From Haloarcula nitratireducens (GTDB taxonomy: Archaea; Halobacteriota; Halobacteria; Halobacteriales; Haloarculaceae), in assembly GCF_019599505.1 (NCBI RefSeq), contig NZ_RKLT01000001.1, positions 806,001 to 870,000 of the forward strand: a stretch of DNA of 64,000 nucleotides, given 5' to 3'. Positions within the stretch are counted from its first letter, which is position 1. Each line of letters begins with the position of its first letter. Shown in pieces: positions 1 through 8,050 of the stretch. The notes beneath the pieces were generated by a model. That model was not told where the DNA came from, did no database searches, and saw nothing but the letters and a program-made list of their open reading frames with translations. Position numbers and translations under genes: made by a program.

Positions 1-289
1 TCAGACCGCCCTCCGTGACCGACTTCCCCGCGACGTTGTGGCCGCCGCCGTGGACGGCGATCTCGAGGTCGTTCTCCCGCGCGAAATCGACGCAGGCGAC
101 GACGTCGGCCGCCCCGGTACAGCGAACGATGAGCGCCGGTCGCCGATCTATCATCGCGTTCCAGATGGCTCTGGTCTCGTCGTACTCGGGGTGGCTCGGA
201 GTGACGAGCTCGCCCCGCACGCGCTCTCGAAGCGGTGCGATCTGCGCGTCCGGCAGCTCCGCCGGGCTGTCTGTGGGTTCTTGTGACAT
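1..289 (-). CDS. FAD-binding oxidoreductase (berberine-bridge/6-hydroxynicotine oxidase-like), N-terminal part
   Basis: The gene is cut by the window edge, so only about the first 96 residues are visible, starting with MSQEPTDSP. The motif HGGGHNVAG near residue 85 is the FAD-contacting segment of PCMH-type oxidases, whose His can hold the flavin covalently. The preceding segment on individual access of arginines and acidic residues (VRCTGAADVVACVDFAREN) fits the N-terminal FAD-binding lobe. Such enzymes oxidise sugars, alkaloids or aromatic alcohols and pass electrons to oxygen; the substrate cannot be inferred here. It is transcribed away from the disulfide reductase gene, with about 240 bases between them. 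Confidence 0.8.
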   Translation of the reverse strand, partial: MSQEPTDSPAELPDAQIAPLRERVRGELVTPSHPEYDETRAIWNAMIDRRPALIVRCTGAADVVACVDFARENDLEIAVHGGGHNVAGKSVTEGGL

Positions 290-532
290 GGGGAGAGAGA
301 CGCTGTCAGACGGCGTAGTTATGCGCTGAGGATCGGTGACGGCAGTCGGGTAAGCCGACCTTCGGGCGGTCGCCTCGGGCGAGCGGCATCGTCCGAAACG
401 AGGGCGGTCGCGCGCATAGGGAGGTCGTACTCTGTGAGCGGCCCGCTGCCAGTCGGCCCCGCCCCGGGTACCGATGACCGGCTCCGCGTCGCCGCACGGA
501 GATTCATTACGTGAGCGAACCAACACTCTCGC

Positions 533-1999
533 ATGGAGTCATACGATTTCGCGGTCGTCGGGTCGGGGTCCGGTCTCAGCGTGGCGAGCGTCGCGGCGAA
601 CCGGGGGCAGTCCGTCGCCGTCGTCGAGAAGGGGCCGCTCGGCGGGACGTGTCTCAACCGCGGCTGTATTCCCTCGAAGCTGCTGCTGTATCACGCCGAC
701 GTCCTGGAGACGGTGCGACGGGCCGGGGAGTTCCACGTCGGCGTCGAAGTACGGGACGTGGACTTCGAGACCATCGTCCGCGAGGTGAACGAGGAGGTGG
801 CCGGAGAGGCCGAGGCGATCCGCCGCGGGTTACACGAGTCGCCCAACCACACGCTGTTCGAGGGCGAGGGGCGCTTCGTCGGCGAGCGAACTATCGAGAT
901 CACCAGTGGCACCGACGCCGGCACCCGAATCGAGGGGGAGACCGTGCTGATAGCCGCCGGGACGCGCCCGGCGATTCCGGACGTGGACGGCATCGACGAC
1001 GTGGACTACTTGACGAGCGCGGAGGCGCTCCGGCTGGAGACGCCGCCCGAGCACCTCCTCGTGGTCGGCGGCGGCTACGTCGCCGCCGAGTTAGCGCACT
1101 TCTTCGGGACGTTCGGCAGCGACGTGACTATCGTCGGCCGCCGGCCGCACTTGCTCCCCGAGGCGGACGGAGAAGTGGCCGAACTGTTCACCGACCGGTA
1201 CGCCGACCGCTTCACCGTCCACACCGGCCACGCCGTCACGGCCGTCACCGAAGGCGACGGGGGTGCGGTGACGCTGACCGCACGCCCGTACGCGTACGGC
1301 GAGGACGCGGAGAACGGAGGAAGCGGGGAGTCGGGCGGTATCGACGCCGACGCGGACCCGGTAACGGCGACGGGAGACGCCCTCCTGGTCGCCGCCGGAC
1401 GGCGGCCGAACACGGACACGCTGAACCCCGACGCGGCGGGCGTCGCCGTCGACGACGCCGGGTTCGTCGAGACCGACGAGTACCTGCGGACGACCGCCGA
1501 CGGCGTCTGGGCGCTCGGCGACATCGTCGGCGAGTACCTGCTGAAACACAGCGCCAACCACGAGGCCCGCGCCGTGATCCGCAACCTGTTCGGCTCGGAA
1601 CGCCGCCCCGTCGACTACACCGCGATGCCCTTCGCCGTGTTCGCGTCGCCGGAGGTCGCCGGCGTCGGGGCGCGCGAGTCGGACTTGGCCGCGGCCGACC
1701 GGGAGTACGCGACTTCCACCTACCGCTACGAGGACACCGCTCGCGGGAACGCGATGCACGCCGAGGGACTCGCGAAGGTACTCGTCGCGCCCGACGGCGA
1801 GATCCTCGGGACGCATATCGTCGGCCCGGACGCCTCAGCGCTGATTCAGGAGGTCGTCGTGGCGATGAAGGCCGGAACGGGGACTGTCACTGACGTCCGC
1901 GAGTCCGTCCACGTCCACCCGGCGTTGCCGGAAGTGGTCCAGCGCGCCTTCTCGGGGCGGTTCACGCACGGGAGTCACGGCCACCATCATCACGACTGA
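533..1999 (+). CDS. FAD/NAD(P)-dependent pyridine nucleotide-disulfide reductase (dihydrolipoyl dehydrogenase / bis-gamma-glutamylcystine reductase type)
   Basis: The 488-residue protein is a complete class I flavin disulfide reductase. It has an N-terminal Rossmann motif (VVGSGSG, residues 8-14), the redox-active disulfide C40/C45 in GGTCLNRGCIPSK, a second nucleotide-binding motif (VVGGGYVAAEL), an ALGDI FAD motif, and a C-terminal His-Glu dyad in VHPALPEVV. Haloarchaea use such enzymes as lipoamide dehydrogenase or as the reductase of bis-gamma-glutamylcystine, their main low-molecular-weight thiol disulfide; older annotations often say mercuric reductase. No 2-oxoacid dehydrogenase genes are nearby, which makes the thiol reductase reading attractive. 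The tail HGSHGHHHHD is unusually rich in histidine and could bind metal. A TATA-like TTCATTACG lies about 25 nt before the ATG, suggesting a leaderless transcript. Confidence 0.85.
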   Translation: MESYDFAVVGSGSGLSVASVAANRGQSVAVVEKGPLGGTCLNRGCIPSKLLLYHADVLETVRRAGEFHVGVEVRDVDFETIVREVNEEVAGEAEAIRRGLHESPNHTLFEGEGRFVGERTIEITSGTDAGTRIEGETVLIAAGTRPAIPDVDGIDDVDYLTSAEALRLETPPEHLLVVGGGYVAAELAHFFGTFGSDVTIVGRRPHLLPEADGEVAELFTDRYADRFTVHTGHAVTAVTEGDGGAVTLTARPYAYGEDAENGGSGESGGIDADADPVTATGDALLVAAGRRPNTDTLNPDAAGVAVDDAGFVETDEYLRTTADGVWALGDIVGEYLLKHSANHEARAVIRNLFGSERRPVDYTAMPFAVFASPEVAGVGARESDLAAADREYATSTYRYEDTARGNAMHAEGLAKVLVAPDGEILGTHIVGPDASALIQEVVVAMKAGTGTVTDVRESVHVHPALPEVVQRAFSGRFTHGSHGHHHHD

Positions 2000-2023
2000 C
2001 CGCCGACCGGTCGCCCGACGGGG

Positions 2024-2194
2024 TCAGTCGTCAGCCGCCGCTTCGACTTCTTCCCAGCCGTTTCGGACGTCCTCCTCCGAGACGTCCATGTCGTGTTTCT
2101 CGTCCGCGTGAGTTCGGACCAGGTCGATTACCTCTCGGTCGTCGTCCGAGCGAATCATGAATCCGCAGGCGCTACAGCCGAATTGGTGTGTCAT
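2024..2194 (-). CDS. DUF1059 family small protein (56 aa)
   Basis: This short protein starts MTHQFGCSACGFMIRS and ends in an acidic tail. A CSAC cysteine pair near residue 7 is followed by a stretch with the DUF1059 pattern (REVIDLVRTHADEKHDMDVSEEDV): a small beta element, then a helix carrying THAxxxH. The CxxC and His residues suggest a metal-binding or redox-sensitive minidomain. The family is widespread but functionally uncharacterised. It is convergent with the disulfide reductase gene, 24 bases away. Confidence 0.75.
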   Translation of the reverse strand: MTHQFGCSACGFMIRSDDDREVIDLVRTHADEKHDMDVSEEDVRNGWEEVEAAADD

Positions 2195-2409
2195 CGTGTA
2201 TCTACCGGAGTGGCTCCGGCCTTCGGGGTGTCGTCGTCGCCGGGCATTAGTATACCCCAGCTATCTCCTTCACGCCGTCGTCCGGTCACGACAAGCCGGA
2301 CTTTCGAGGGACCGTGCCATCGGGCGATCACACCGGTTCTCGCGATTCTGCCGTCACACAGCTGTCGATAAGACGGTGTTATGTCGCTCTGCACCGATCT
2401 ATCATCAGT

Positions 2410-2553
2410 ATGGGAGACACCAAAGCGGGCCGCGACGAGAAGGGCCCGCGCGAGGGCGAACGACAGCGCGAGGAAGAACTGAAAGCGGAACTCGAAGAAC
2501 GCGAGGAAGCCGAGGAGCGGGAAGCCCAGGCGGAACTGGCCGACGACGAATGA
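2410..2553 (+). CDS. Small highly charged hypothetical protein (47 aa)
   Basis: The ATG at 2410 opens a 47-residue protein, MGDTKAGRDEKGPREGE, followed by a run of Glu and Arg expected to form a single charged helix (residues 18-45). It contains no cysteine, tryptophan or hydrophobic core. The composition matches small helical proteins common in haloarchaea, but I do not recognise the family. The frame stays open upstream to about 2314, but the sequence before 2410 is not haloarchaeal-like protein, so the inner ATG is chosen. Confidence 0.55.
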   Translation: MGDTKAGRDEKGPREGERQREEELKAELEEREEAEEREAQAELADDE

Positions 2554-3004
2554 GACGCGACAATCGCTCATCGGGAGAAACGGGTATCGGTTACAGAAGC
2601 GACGCCGCGATCCAGTTCGGCGAATCGAACTGGATGCGGGTGATGTCCGGTCTGACGCTCGCCCCGCCGTCCCCGCCTGAGCTGAGGTTGGCACGTGTAT
2701 CCGTGTGGGGCGTCACGCTGGGGGTGAGTCCGGATGCGTCGCTCCGTCCCAACGCGTTCCGTGCCGCGACGCAGTCCGAGGACAGGACCAGTGAGGGCCT
2801 CGACACTGGACGCGACAACCCCACATTGTGAACGGTCCATTATGAGCATACGCGGGTTACTGCCCGCTACGACGAAGTAAGGTGACGAATCACACGGTGA
2901 GTCGCTACCTTCAGTGAGTAAACGAGTAACTTCTAGTATAAACGTGAACGCCAATCGTACCAATAGTCCCGGCTGTTCGCCGCTCGGAGACCTCGAACGT
3001 CGCG
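2554..3004. other. Intergenic stretch with a perfect hairpin
   Basis: No convincing gene is present. Short open frames on both strands have arginine/serine-rich, non-acidic composition unlike haloarchaeal proteins. The one clear element is a perfect inverted repeat at 2610-2635 (10-bp arms). AT-richer sequence lies at 2915-2965. Confidence 0.6.
2610..2635. repeat. Perfect inverted repeat, 10-bp arms with 6-nt loop
   Basis: ATCCAGTTCG at 2610-2619 is the exact reverse complement of CGAACTGGAT at 2626-2635, separated by GCGAAT. It lies 56 nt downstream of the stop of the 47-residue ORF. It could be a transcript-end hairpin or a structured RNA element; archaeal termination normally relies on U-runs, and none follows here. 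Confidence 0.7.
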
Positions 3005-3400
3005 TTACGGGGCGATCGTCGTCGCCACGTCGAGCGTACGTGTCCGCGGGCCGTCACACTCCACCAAGAGGACTGACTGCCACGTCCCGAGGTCGAGGTC
3101 GCCGTCCGCGACGGGAACCGAGACGCTCGACCCCAGTAACATCGCCCGGAGGTGAGCGTCCGCGTTGTCGTCGATCTCGTCGTGGTCGTACGCCTCTCCG
3201 GCGGGGGCGAGTCGGTCCAGCGCCCGCTCGACGTCACCGAGTAGTCGTCGCTCGCGCTCGTTGACGCAGACGCCGGCCGTCGTGTGTCGCACGAACACCG
3301 TACAGACGCCCCGTTCCACGTCATCGGGGACGGTCTCGGCGACCGCTGACGTGACGTCTTCGACGGTGACCCGCTCGTCCGTGTCGATCTCGAGTCGCAT
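3005..3400 (-). CDS. yjbQ: YjbQ family protein (UPF0047, secondary thiamine-phosphate synthase type)
   Basis: The 131-residue protein carries the hallmarks of the family: FVRHTTAGVCVNE (residues about 35-47), a YDHDEIDDNADAHLRAMLLG segment and LGTWQ near residue 105. These residues form the conserved cavity of the trimeric beta-sandwich, with His and Asp/Glu as likely metal or phosphate ligands. Weak thiamine-phosphate synthase activity has been reported for bacterial members, but the physiological role is unsettled. The start at 3400 (MRLEIDTDERV) gives the standard family length; the frame stays open upstream without family similarity. Confidence 0.85.
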   Translation of the reverse strand: MRLEIDTDERVTVEDVTSAVAETVPDDVERGVCTVFVRHTTAGVCVNERERRLLGDVERALDRLAPAGEAYDHDEIDDNADAHLRAMLLGSSVSVPVADGDLDLGTWQSVLLVECDGPRTRTLDVATTIAP

Positions 3401-3753
3401 GTGCGCGGGGACGCGGGCCGGCGTGATGAAAGTGCGGCTCGGTCCGCCACCGGGAGCACGAGGTGGTCGCCGTCGCGTTCGAACGTCGTTCCGAACGGCG
3501 CCGAGCGCTCGCGCATCCGGTCGCGCCCCCACGCGGCGGCCGTCTCGCTCGCTTCGCGGGCCGCGAGGTCGGCGATCTCCGTCGGTACCAGCCGGAGAGT
3601 CCCGACGCTCCCGGAGGTCGCCCCAGACCGCCGTCACCGGTCGGTGTCGCCACCGTTCGTCTACGAGCCGGCCCGACATCACGTCGCCGGTCAGTCCGAG
3701 CCTGATCGCCGCGGTCGATGTGCTCGCTGGATTTACAGCCGCTTCGTCGCCGC
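3401..3753. other. Intergenic stretch, possibly holding a decayed coding sequence
   Basis: Between YjbQ and the universal stress protein no intact gene is seen. On the minus strand, about 3440-3630, one frame reads VPTEIADLAAREASETAAAWGRDRMRE and then FERDGDHLVLPVADRA, which has haloarchaeal composition. It lacks a start codon and has a TGA upstream, while the ATG at 3680 lies in another frame. This may be a frame-shifted relic or a compositional accident. Confidence 0.4.
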
Positions 3754-4179
3754 TCAGGCCTGGGCCGGTGCGCCGACGACGACCACCTGGCAGTCGGCCA
3801 GTTCCCGGACCTTTCTACCGACGCCGGAGAAGTGCGTGTCGTGACTGCCGTGTTCCCCGACCACGATAGTCTCGGCCCCGACGTCTGCGGCGTACTCGAC
3901 GATGACCTCGTGGGGCAGGCCGTGACGGGAGTCCCCTTCGACGCGGACGCCGCTGCCCGCCGCCATCTCCGAGACCTCGGTGACGCACATGTTCGCGTGA
4001 TCCTCGGCGTATATCGTCGCCAGCTCCGCCGAACTCAGCGCCGGTTCGTTGAACCGTCGTTCGTCCACGACACAGAGGACGTGCAGCGTCGCGCCCGTCT
4101 CCTTGGCGCGATCGATCGCGTGTTTCGCGGCCGCGCGAGCGTACTCGCTCCCGTCCGTCGCTAACAGGATGTGCTCCAT
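3754..4179 (-). CDS. Universal stress protein (UspA family)
   Basis: The 141-residue protein starts MEHILLATDGSEY and has the single-domain Usp fold: an N-terminal strand with DGS, an acidic alpha region, and a C-terminal nucleotide-binding loop in which VVGEHGSHDTHFSGVGRKVRE resembles the G2xG9G(S/T) ATP motif. Members are cytosolic dimers induced under stress or energy limitation; targets are generally unknown. The ATG at 4179 was chosen because upstream residues (MRGTPG) are not part of the fold. It is divergent from coaD. Two more Usp genes occur at 10740 and 39167. Confidence 0.9.
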   Translation of the reverse strand: MEHILLATDGSEYARAAAKHAIDRAKETGATLHVLCVVDERRFNEPALSSAELATIYAEDHANMCVTEVSEMAAGSGVRVEGDSRHGLPHEVIVEYAADVGAETIVVGEHGSHDTHFSGVGRKVRELADCQVVVVGAPAQA

Positions 4180-4272
4180 ACCCGGAGTACCACGCACCAG
4201 TAGTTAAGTTTTTGTCACTACTCCGCTTGCGGGGTCCCACAACTATAGGAACGTCCCCCGCGACGACCCTGC

Positions 4273-4818
4273 ATGAACGACCGCATGGCCATCCTCGGGG
4301 GAACGTTCACGCCCCTGCACGACGGGCACCGCGCCCTCCTGCACAGCGCGTTCCAGACCGCCTCGCACGACGGTGACGGCGACGGCCACGTCGTCGTCGG
4401 TCTGACCTCGACCGATCTGGCGACGGAGACCCGGAGCGACCCCTCGCACGCGGAACTGCTCGGCCCGTTCGACGCTCGCCGAGACGCGCTGGAAGAGACG
4501 CTCGGACGCGTCAGCGGGGCTTACACGGCCTCCTACGAGATCTCGAAGATCACCGACGCGTACGGACCCGCGGTGAGCCGCGAGGACGCGGACGCCCTCA
4601 TCGTCGCGCCGGAGGGGAAAGCTCACCGACGCGCCCACGACCTGAACGACGAGCGAATCGACCGCGGGTTTCGCCCCCTCGAGATCCACACCTCGCCGTT
4701 CGTCGTCGCCGAGGACGGTCACCGCATCAGTAGCACGCGCATCCGCGACGGCGAGATCGACCGCCACGGCCGCCTGCTATCGGCGGAGTCTACCGCAGAG
4801 TCCGACCGCGCGCAGTAA
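4273..4818 (+). CDS. coaD: Phosphopantetheine adenylyltransferase, archaeal type
   Basis: The 181-residue protein is a nucleotidyltransferase of the HxGH superfamily. GGTFTPLHDGH at residues 9-19 holds the HxGH-type motif that binds ATP, and ISSTRIR near residue 155 is the second signature (ISSTxIR). It would transfer AMP from ATP to 4'-phosphopantetheine, the penultimate step of coenzyme A synthesis. Length and motifs fit the archaeal, eukaryote-like PPAT group. The terminal 20 residues are a variable tail. It stands alone, divergent from the universal stress gene. Confidence 0.85.
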   Translation: MNDRMAILGGTFTPLHDGHRALLHSAFQTASHDGDGDGHVVVGLTSTDLATETRSDPSHAELLGPFDARRDALEETLGRVSGAYTASYEISKITDAYGPAVSREDADALIVAPEGKAHRRAHDLNDERIDRGFRPLEIHTSPFVVAEDGHRISSTRIRDGEIDRHGRLLSAESTAESDRAQ

Positions 4819-4889
4819 CAAAGGTATGCCTGTTATCGAGAGACGGCGGCGGTAACGACCGATTACCGCCGGGACGACCGCGTTCGAAG

Positions 4890-5141
4890 TCACTCCCCCG
4901 ACTCGCTCTCGGGGTCGTCGTACGTCTCGGCGAGGCCGTCCGCCCGTACCATCGCCGAGACGTACTCCGAGAGCGTCTCGGCCGACGCCGCGCCGCCGGC
5001 CGTGACGTCGCGCGTCCCGCTCGTCTCCTGTTCCTGCTCGGTCACGAACTCCTCGGTCCCGGTCACCTCGACGAAGACGCTCCGCAACTCCTGCTGCCGC
5101 GTCTCTCCGGCGCTCGCCGACGCGGGCCGGTCGGTGCTCAC
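4890..5141 (-). CDS. Conserved-looking haloarchaeal hypothetical protein (83 aa)
   Basis: The protein begins with GTG (MSTDRPASASAGE) and is acidic throughout, with a central helix (ETRQQELRSVFVEVTGTEEF) and a C-terminal helix (SAETLSEYVSAMVRADGLAETYDD). It has no cysteine or membrane segment. The composition is clearly coding for a haloarchaeon, but I do not recognise the family. A 14-bp perfect palindrome sits 61-74 nt upstream of the start. It is convergent with coaD, about 70 bases away. Confidence 0.7.
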   Translation of the reverse strand: MSTDRPASASAGETRQQELRSVFVEVTGTEEFVTEQEQETSGTRDVTAGGAASAETLSEYVSAMVRADGLAETYDDPESESGE

Positions 5142-5201
5142 GGGCCTGCCCTTCGGGGCGCGTCACTGTCTCGCTCCGCCGAGCCCCGTTTCGTGCCATG
5201 A

Positions 5202-5215
5202 TGTATCATGATACA
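5202..5215. promoter_or_regulatory. 14-bp perfect palindrome upstream of the 83-aa gene
   Basis: TGTATCATGATACA is its own reverse complement. It is AT-rich within GC-rich surroundings and lies upstream of the minus-strand gene starting at 5141. It could be an operator or part of a TATA region. Confidence 0.5.
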
Positions 5216-5410
5216 ACTGCACACTGCGGAGACGGTATTTAGTATTCGCCGCCCACGCCGCCGTAGCGAGGTCCTAGCCCGCCGTCGGCTCTCGACCCCG
5301 CCGAGAAGCGTTCGACGGAACGCCTCCGTCGCCGAACCGGTCGCTCGAACCGGATATCGCCCGCGAACCGCGGCCCTCGAACCGAGTAGGGGGGTCCTAC
5401 GAGGCGACGC

Positions 5411-6037
5411 TCACTCGGCGTCGTCGAGCAGGCAGTCACAGCCGCCGTTGTCGATGAACTCCGTCACGGAATACTGGGTTCCACAGCGCTGACAGAGCAC
5501 CTGTGCCTCCACGAACACCTCGAAATCCTCGACGGCGATCCGCTCCGTGTCACGCAGCTTCTCGATGCGGTCCTCGGTCACCGAAAGCGTCCGGGTGAGC
5601 AGCCGCTGGATGCTCTCGCGGTCGTTCGCTCGCTTCTCCTCGTCGGAGGGGTGATCGTACTCCGCGCCGCGCCACTCCTTGAGATACGAGCGGATGGCCT
5701 GATAGGTGACGAAGTCCGTCTCCACCGCGTCCACGTCCACGCCGTTCTGTTCGAGGCGGTTCCGCGTGTCGGTCCGGACGCCGGTGCTCACCTCGTCGTC
5801 CGTGAGGTTGACGTAGGTGCTGTCGACGTCCGTATCGAGCGTACTCATCCCCGCGTTTCGAAGCGCCTGTTCGAGGAGCTGCTTGTTGAAGTAGTCGGCG
5901 AGGTCGCGGAGGCTCATCCGCTCGACTCCCTCGCCCGTCCATCGCGTCTCCAGGTCCGCGCCGAGCCCGTCGAGTTCGTACTCGTCGATGAGTCGCGCGA
6001 CTTTGCTCGGCGGTCGGTCGTCGGTCGTCTCTGACAT
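5411..6037 (-). CDS. rdfA: Rod-determining factor RdfA
   Basis: This 208-residue protein matches the haloarchaeal RdfA family. The N-terminal half (SKVARLIDEYELDGLGADLETRW, then SLRDLADYFNKQLLEQAL) is followed by a middle domain and a C-terminal zinc-ribbon-like region (CQRCG near residue 181, CDC near residue 201). In Haloferax volcanii RdfA is required for the rod morphology of early growth. It lies 45 nt downstream of the SMC-like gene, its usual partner; the gap holds a TATA-like CTTTTTAAG (6064-6072). A GGGAGGG ribosome-binding site precedes the ATG. Confidence 0.85.
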   Translation of the reverse strand: MSETTDDRPPSKVARLIDEYELDGLGADLETRWTGEGVERMSLRDLADYFNKQLLEQALRNAGMSTLDTDVDSTYVNLTDDEVSTGVRTDTRNRLEQNGVDVDAVETDFVTYQAIRSYLKEWRGAEYDHPSDEEKRANDRESIQRLLTRTLSVTEDRIEKLRDTERIAVEDFEVFVEAQVLCQRCGTQYSVTEFIDNGGCDCLLDDAE

Positions 6038-6063
6038 CTCTTACCCTCCCTTCGCAACTGGCA

Positions 6064-6072
6064 CTTAAAAAG
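6064..6072 (-). promoter_or_regulatory. TATA-like box or U-rich terminator between smc-like gene and rdfA
   Basis: On the minus strand the sequence reads CTTTTTAAG, 27-35 nt upstream of the rdfA start and just after the smc-like stop. It could end the upstream transcript and also serve as the rdfA TATA box. Confidence 0.45.
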
Positions 6073-6082
6073 GCTGCTGTGC

Positions 6083-8050
6083 TCAGATGGCGGTGACGCG
6101 CTCGTAGTCGCTGTCGAGCGCCTGCGCGTCCTCTTCGAGGAGCGCGATGACGAGGAAGTCGGCGTAGTCGGCGAAGTAATCGACCAGCGCGGCGATGCGG
6201 TCCGAGTCGATCGCTTCGAGCGAGTCGAGCAGCATGAACGGCACCGTCTCGTGGAGGTCGTGGACGAGGTAGCCCGCCAGCGCGAAGATGAGGCCGACGA
6301 CTTCGCGCTCGCTCTCGCTGAGGTGGTCGACCGTGTCCTCGTAGGCTGCGCCGTTCTCGGTGCTCCGGACGATGTGGAGTTCGAAGGCGCTCTTATCGAC
6401 CTTCCGGCGACCCTCCCGGACTGTCCGTTCGAGCCGTTCGATCCAGACCCGTTCGAGGTTCTCGTAGCCGAGGATGTCGAGGACGGCCTCCATGTGCTCG
6501 TTGAACGCCTCGACGGCGTCTTCCTCGATCTGTCCGACCTTCGTCCGCTTGTCGGTGAGCTCGTCCATGAGGGCGTCGCGCTCCTCGCGCAGGTCGTCGG
6601 CGTCTTCGACCCGGCCCTCGATCTCCTCGATCTCCTCGCTGACGTCGTCCAGATCGGATTCGAGGCTGTCGATCTCGAACTCGAGCTGGTTGGCTTCCTT
6701 GTGGAGCGTGAGGATGTCCTCGAAGTCCTCGGATTCGAGGTCTTCGACGGCCGTCTCCAGGTCTTCGACCTCGGCCTTCAGGTCGTTTCGTTGCTCTTTC
6801 AGCGAATCGATCTGCTCGGTACGCTGATCGAGTTCGTCCTCGATGTCGTCGATCTTCCGCTGGAGTTGCTCGCGGCGCTGCTGTTTCTGCTCGGCCTCGC
6901 GCTGGTCGCTCTTCAGCTCTTCGAGGTCGTCTTTCACCGACGAGAGCTCCGAGAGCTTCTCCTCCCTGAGGTCCTGAAGGCGGTCGATAGTCGACTCGAT
7001 CTGTTCCTGCTCGACGGTAGAACCACACGTCCAGCAGACGACTTGGTCCTCGTCACCGTCGTCGAGCAGTTGCTCGGTCAGGGCACCGCCGTCCGCGGTT
7101 TCGCCGCCGTCGCCCTCGAGGGTATCGAGGACGTCGTAGTCGCCCGACTCGATCCGCTCCTCGTTGTACTGAATGAGGCTCTGCAGGTCGGAGATGTCGC
7201 TGTTGAGCTCCTGTCGTCGCTCTCGAAGTCGGTCGATCTCGCCTTCGAGGTGGTCCTTATCCCCCATCGGCGCGTCCGGCAGGTCCTCGAACTCGTCTTC
7301 GAGTTCGCTCTGTTCCTGGTTGAGCGAGGTGACGCTCGCTTCCTGGGACTCTATCTGCTGACGCAGCGACTCGAGGTCGGACCGGGTCGAACGGAGTTCG
7401 TCGAGCTTCTCTTCGAGCTTCTCCTGTTCCCGTCGACTCTCCTGGACGTCCCGGCTGCTCTCGTCGATCTCCTCCTCTTTCTCGGCCAGCTCTTCCCGCT
7501 TCTCCTCGATCTGTTCTCGCAGGGAGTTCCGGCGCTGTTCGAGGTCGGGGAGGTCGCGCTGTCGGGACTCGATGGTAGCGAGCTCCTCGTTTATCTCGCC
7601 TTTCTCCTCCTCTAGCTCTTCGATCTCGCGTTTGATCGCCTCGGTGTCTACCGGGCGCATGATCAGGTCCCGGAGGTCGTCGCCCCGGGCGACCGACTGT
7701 CGCGCTTCGTTGGTCTCTAAGAGGAACGCGAAGAGGTCCGCGACGTCGGAGTCCTCGAGGTAGCCCTCGCCCGAGAACTGGAGGCTGTCGCCGGCCCGAG
7801 TGAGCGTCCGCTGGTAGGTCTCGCCGCGGAACTCCATCTCGACGTTCCCCTCGTCCGCGTCGCCCTTGAGCGTCGCCTGTCGGCTCCCCATCGCGGCCAT
7901 GATCGACTGCAGGAACGACGTCCTGTTCGTGGCGTTCTTCCCCGAGAGGACTGTCACACCGCTCGAGACGGAGAGTTCGGCCTCGTCGATACCACCGATA
8001 TTCTCGACGGAAAATCTGGCTTTTTCTGCGAGTTCCTCTGATGCGGACAT
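6083..8050 (-). CDS. Archaea-specific SMC-related protein (Sph3-like), partner of RdfA
   Basis: The 655-residue protein has a Rad50/SMC layout: an N-terminal ATPase lobe, a long coiled coil (about 135-335), a zinc-hook-like CWTC (339-342), a returning coiled coil (to about 530) and a C-terminal ATPase lobe with LSESERE and the Walker B VPFMLLDSLEAID. The Walker A is atypical: SGKNATNRTS (36-45) has Arg where Lys is expected. The family is encoded beside rdfA in haloarchaea. The start at 8050 is supported by a TATA box (8074-8082) that would give a leaderless mRNA; the frame stays open to 8194 but that part is not family-like. Confidence 0.85.
   Translation of the reverse strand: MSASEELAEKARFSVENIGGIDEAELSVSSGVTVLSGKNATNRTSFLQSIMAAMGSRQATLKGDADEGNVEMEFRGETYQRTLTRAGDSLQFSGEGYLEDSDVADLFAFLLETNEARQSVARGDDLRDLIMRPVDTEAIKREIEELEEEKGEINEELATIESRQRDLPDLEQRRNSLREQIEEKREELAEKEEEIDESSRDVQESRREQEKLEEKLDELRSTRSDLESLRQQIESQEASVTSLNQEQSELEDEFEDLPDAPMGDKDHLEGEIDRLRERRQELNSDISDLQSLIQYNEERIESGDYDVLDTLEGDGGETADGGALTEQLLDDGDEDQVVCWTCGSTVEQEQIESTIDRLQDLREEKLSELSSVKDDLEELKSDQREAEQKQQRREQLQRKIDDIEDELDQRTEQIDSLKEQRNDLKAEVEDLETAVEDLESEDFEDILTLHKEANQLEFEIDSLESDLDDVSEEIEEIEGRVEDADDLREERDALMDELTDKRTKVGQIEEDAVEAFNEHMEAVLDILGYENLERVWIERLERTVREGRRKVDKSAFELHIVRSTENGAAYEDTVDHLSESEREVVGLIFALAGYLVHDLHETVPFMLLDSLEAIDSDRIAALVDYFADYADFLVIALLEEDAQALDSDYERVTAI

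Noticed and set aside
6251..7615. A 454-codon plus-strand open frame opposite the SMC-like gene
   Set aside because: The repeated LxxL-like pattern is the complement of coiled-coil Glu/Leu codons; not a real protein.
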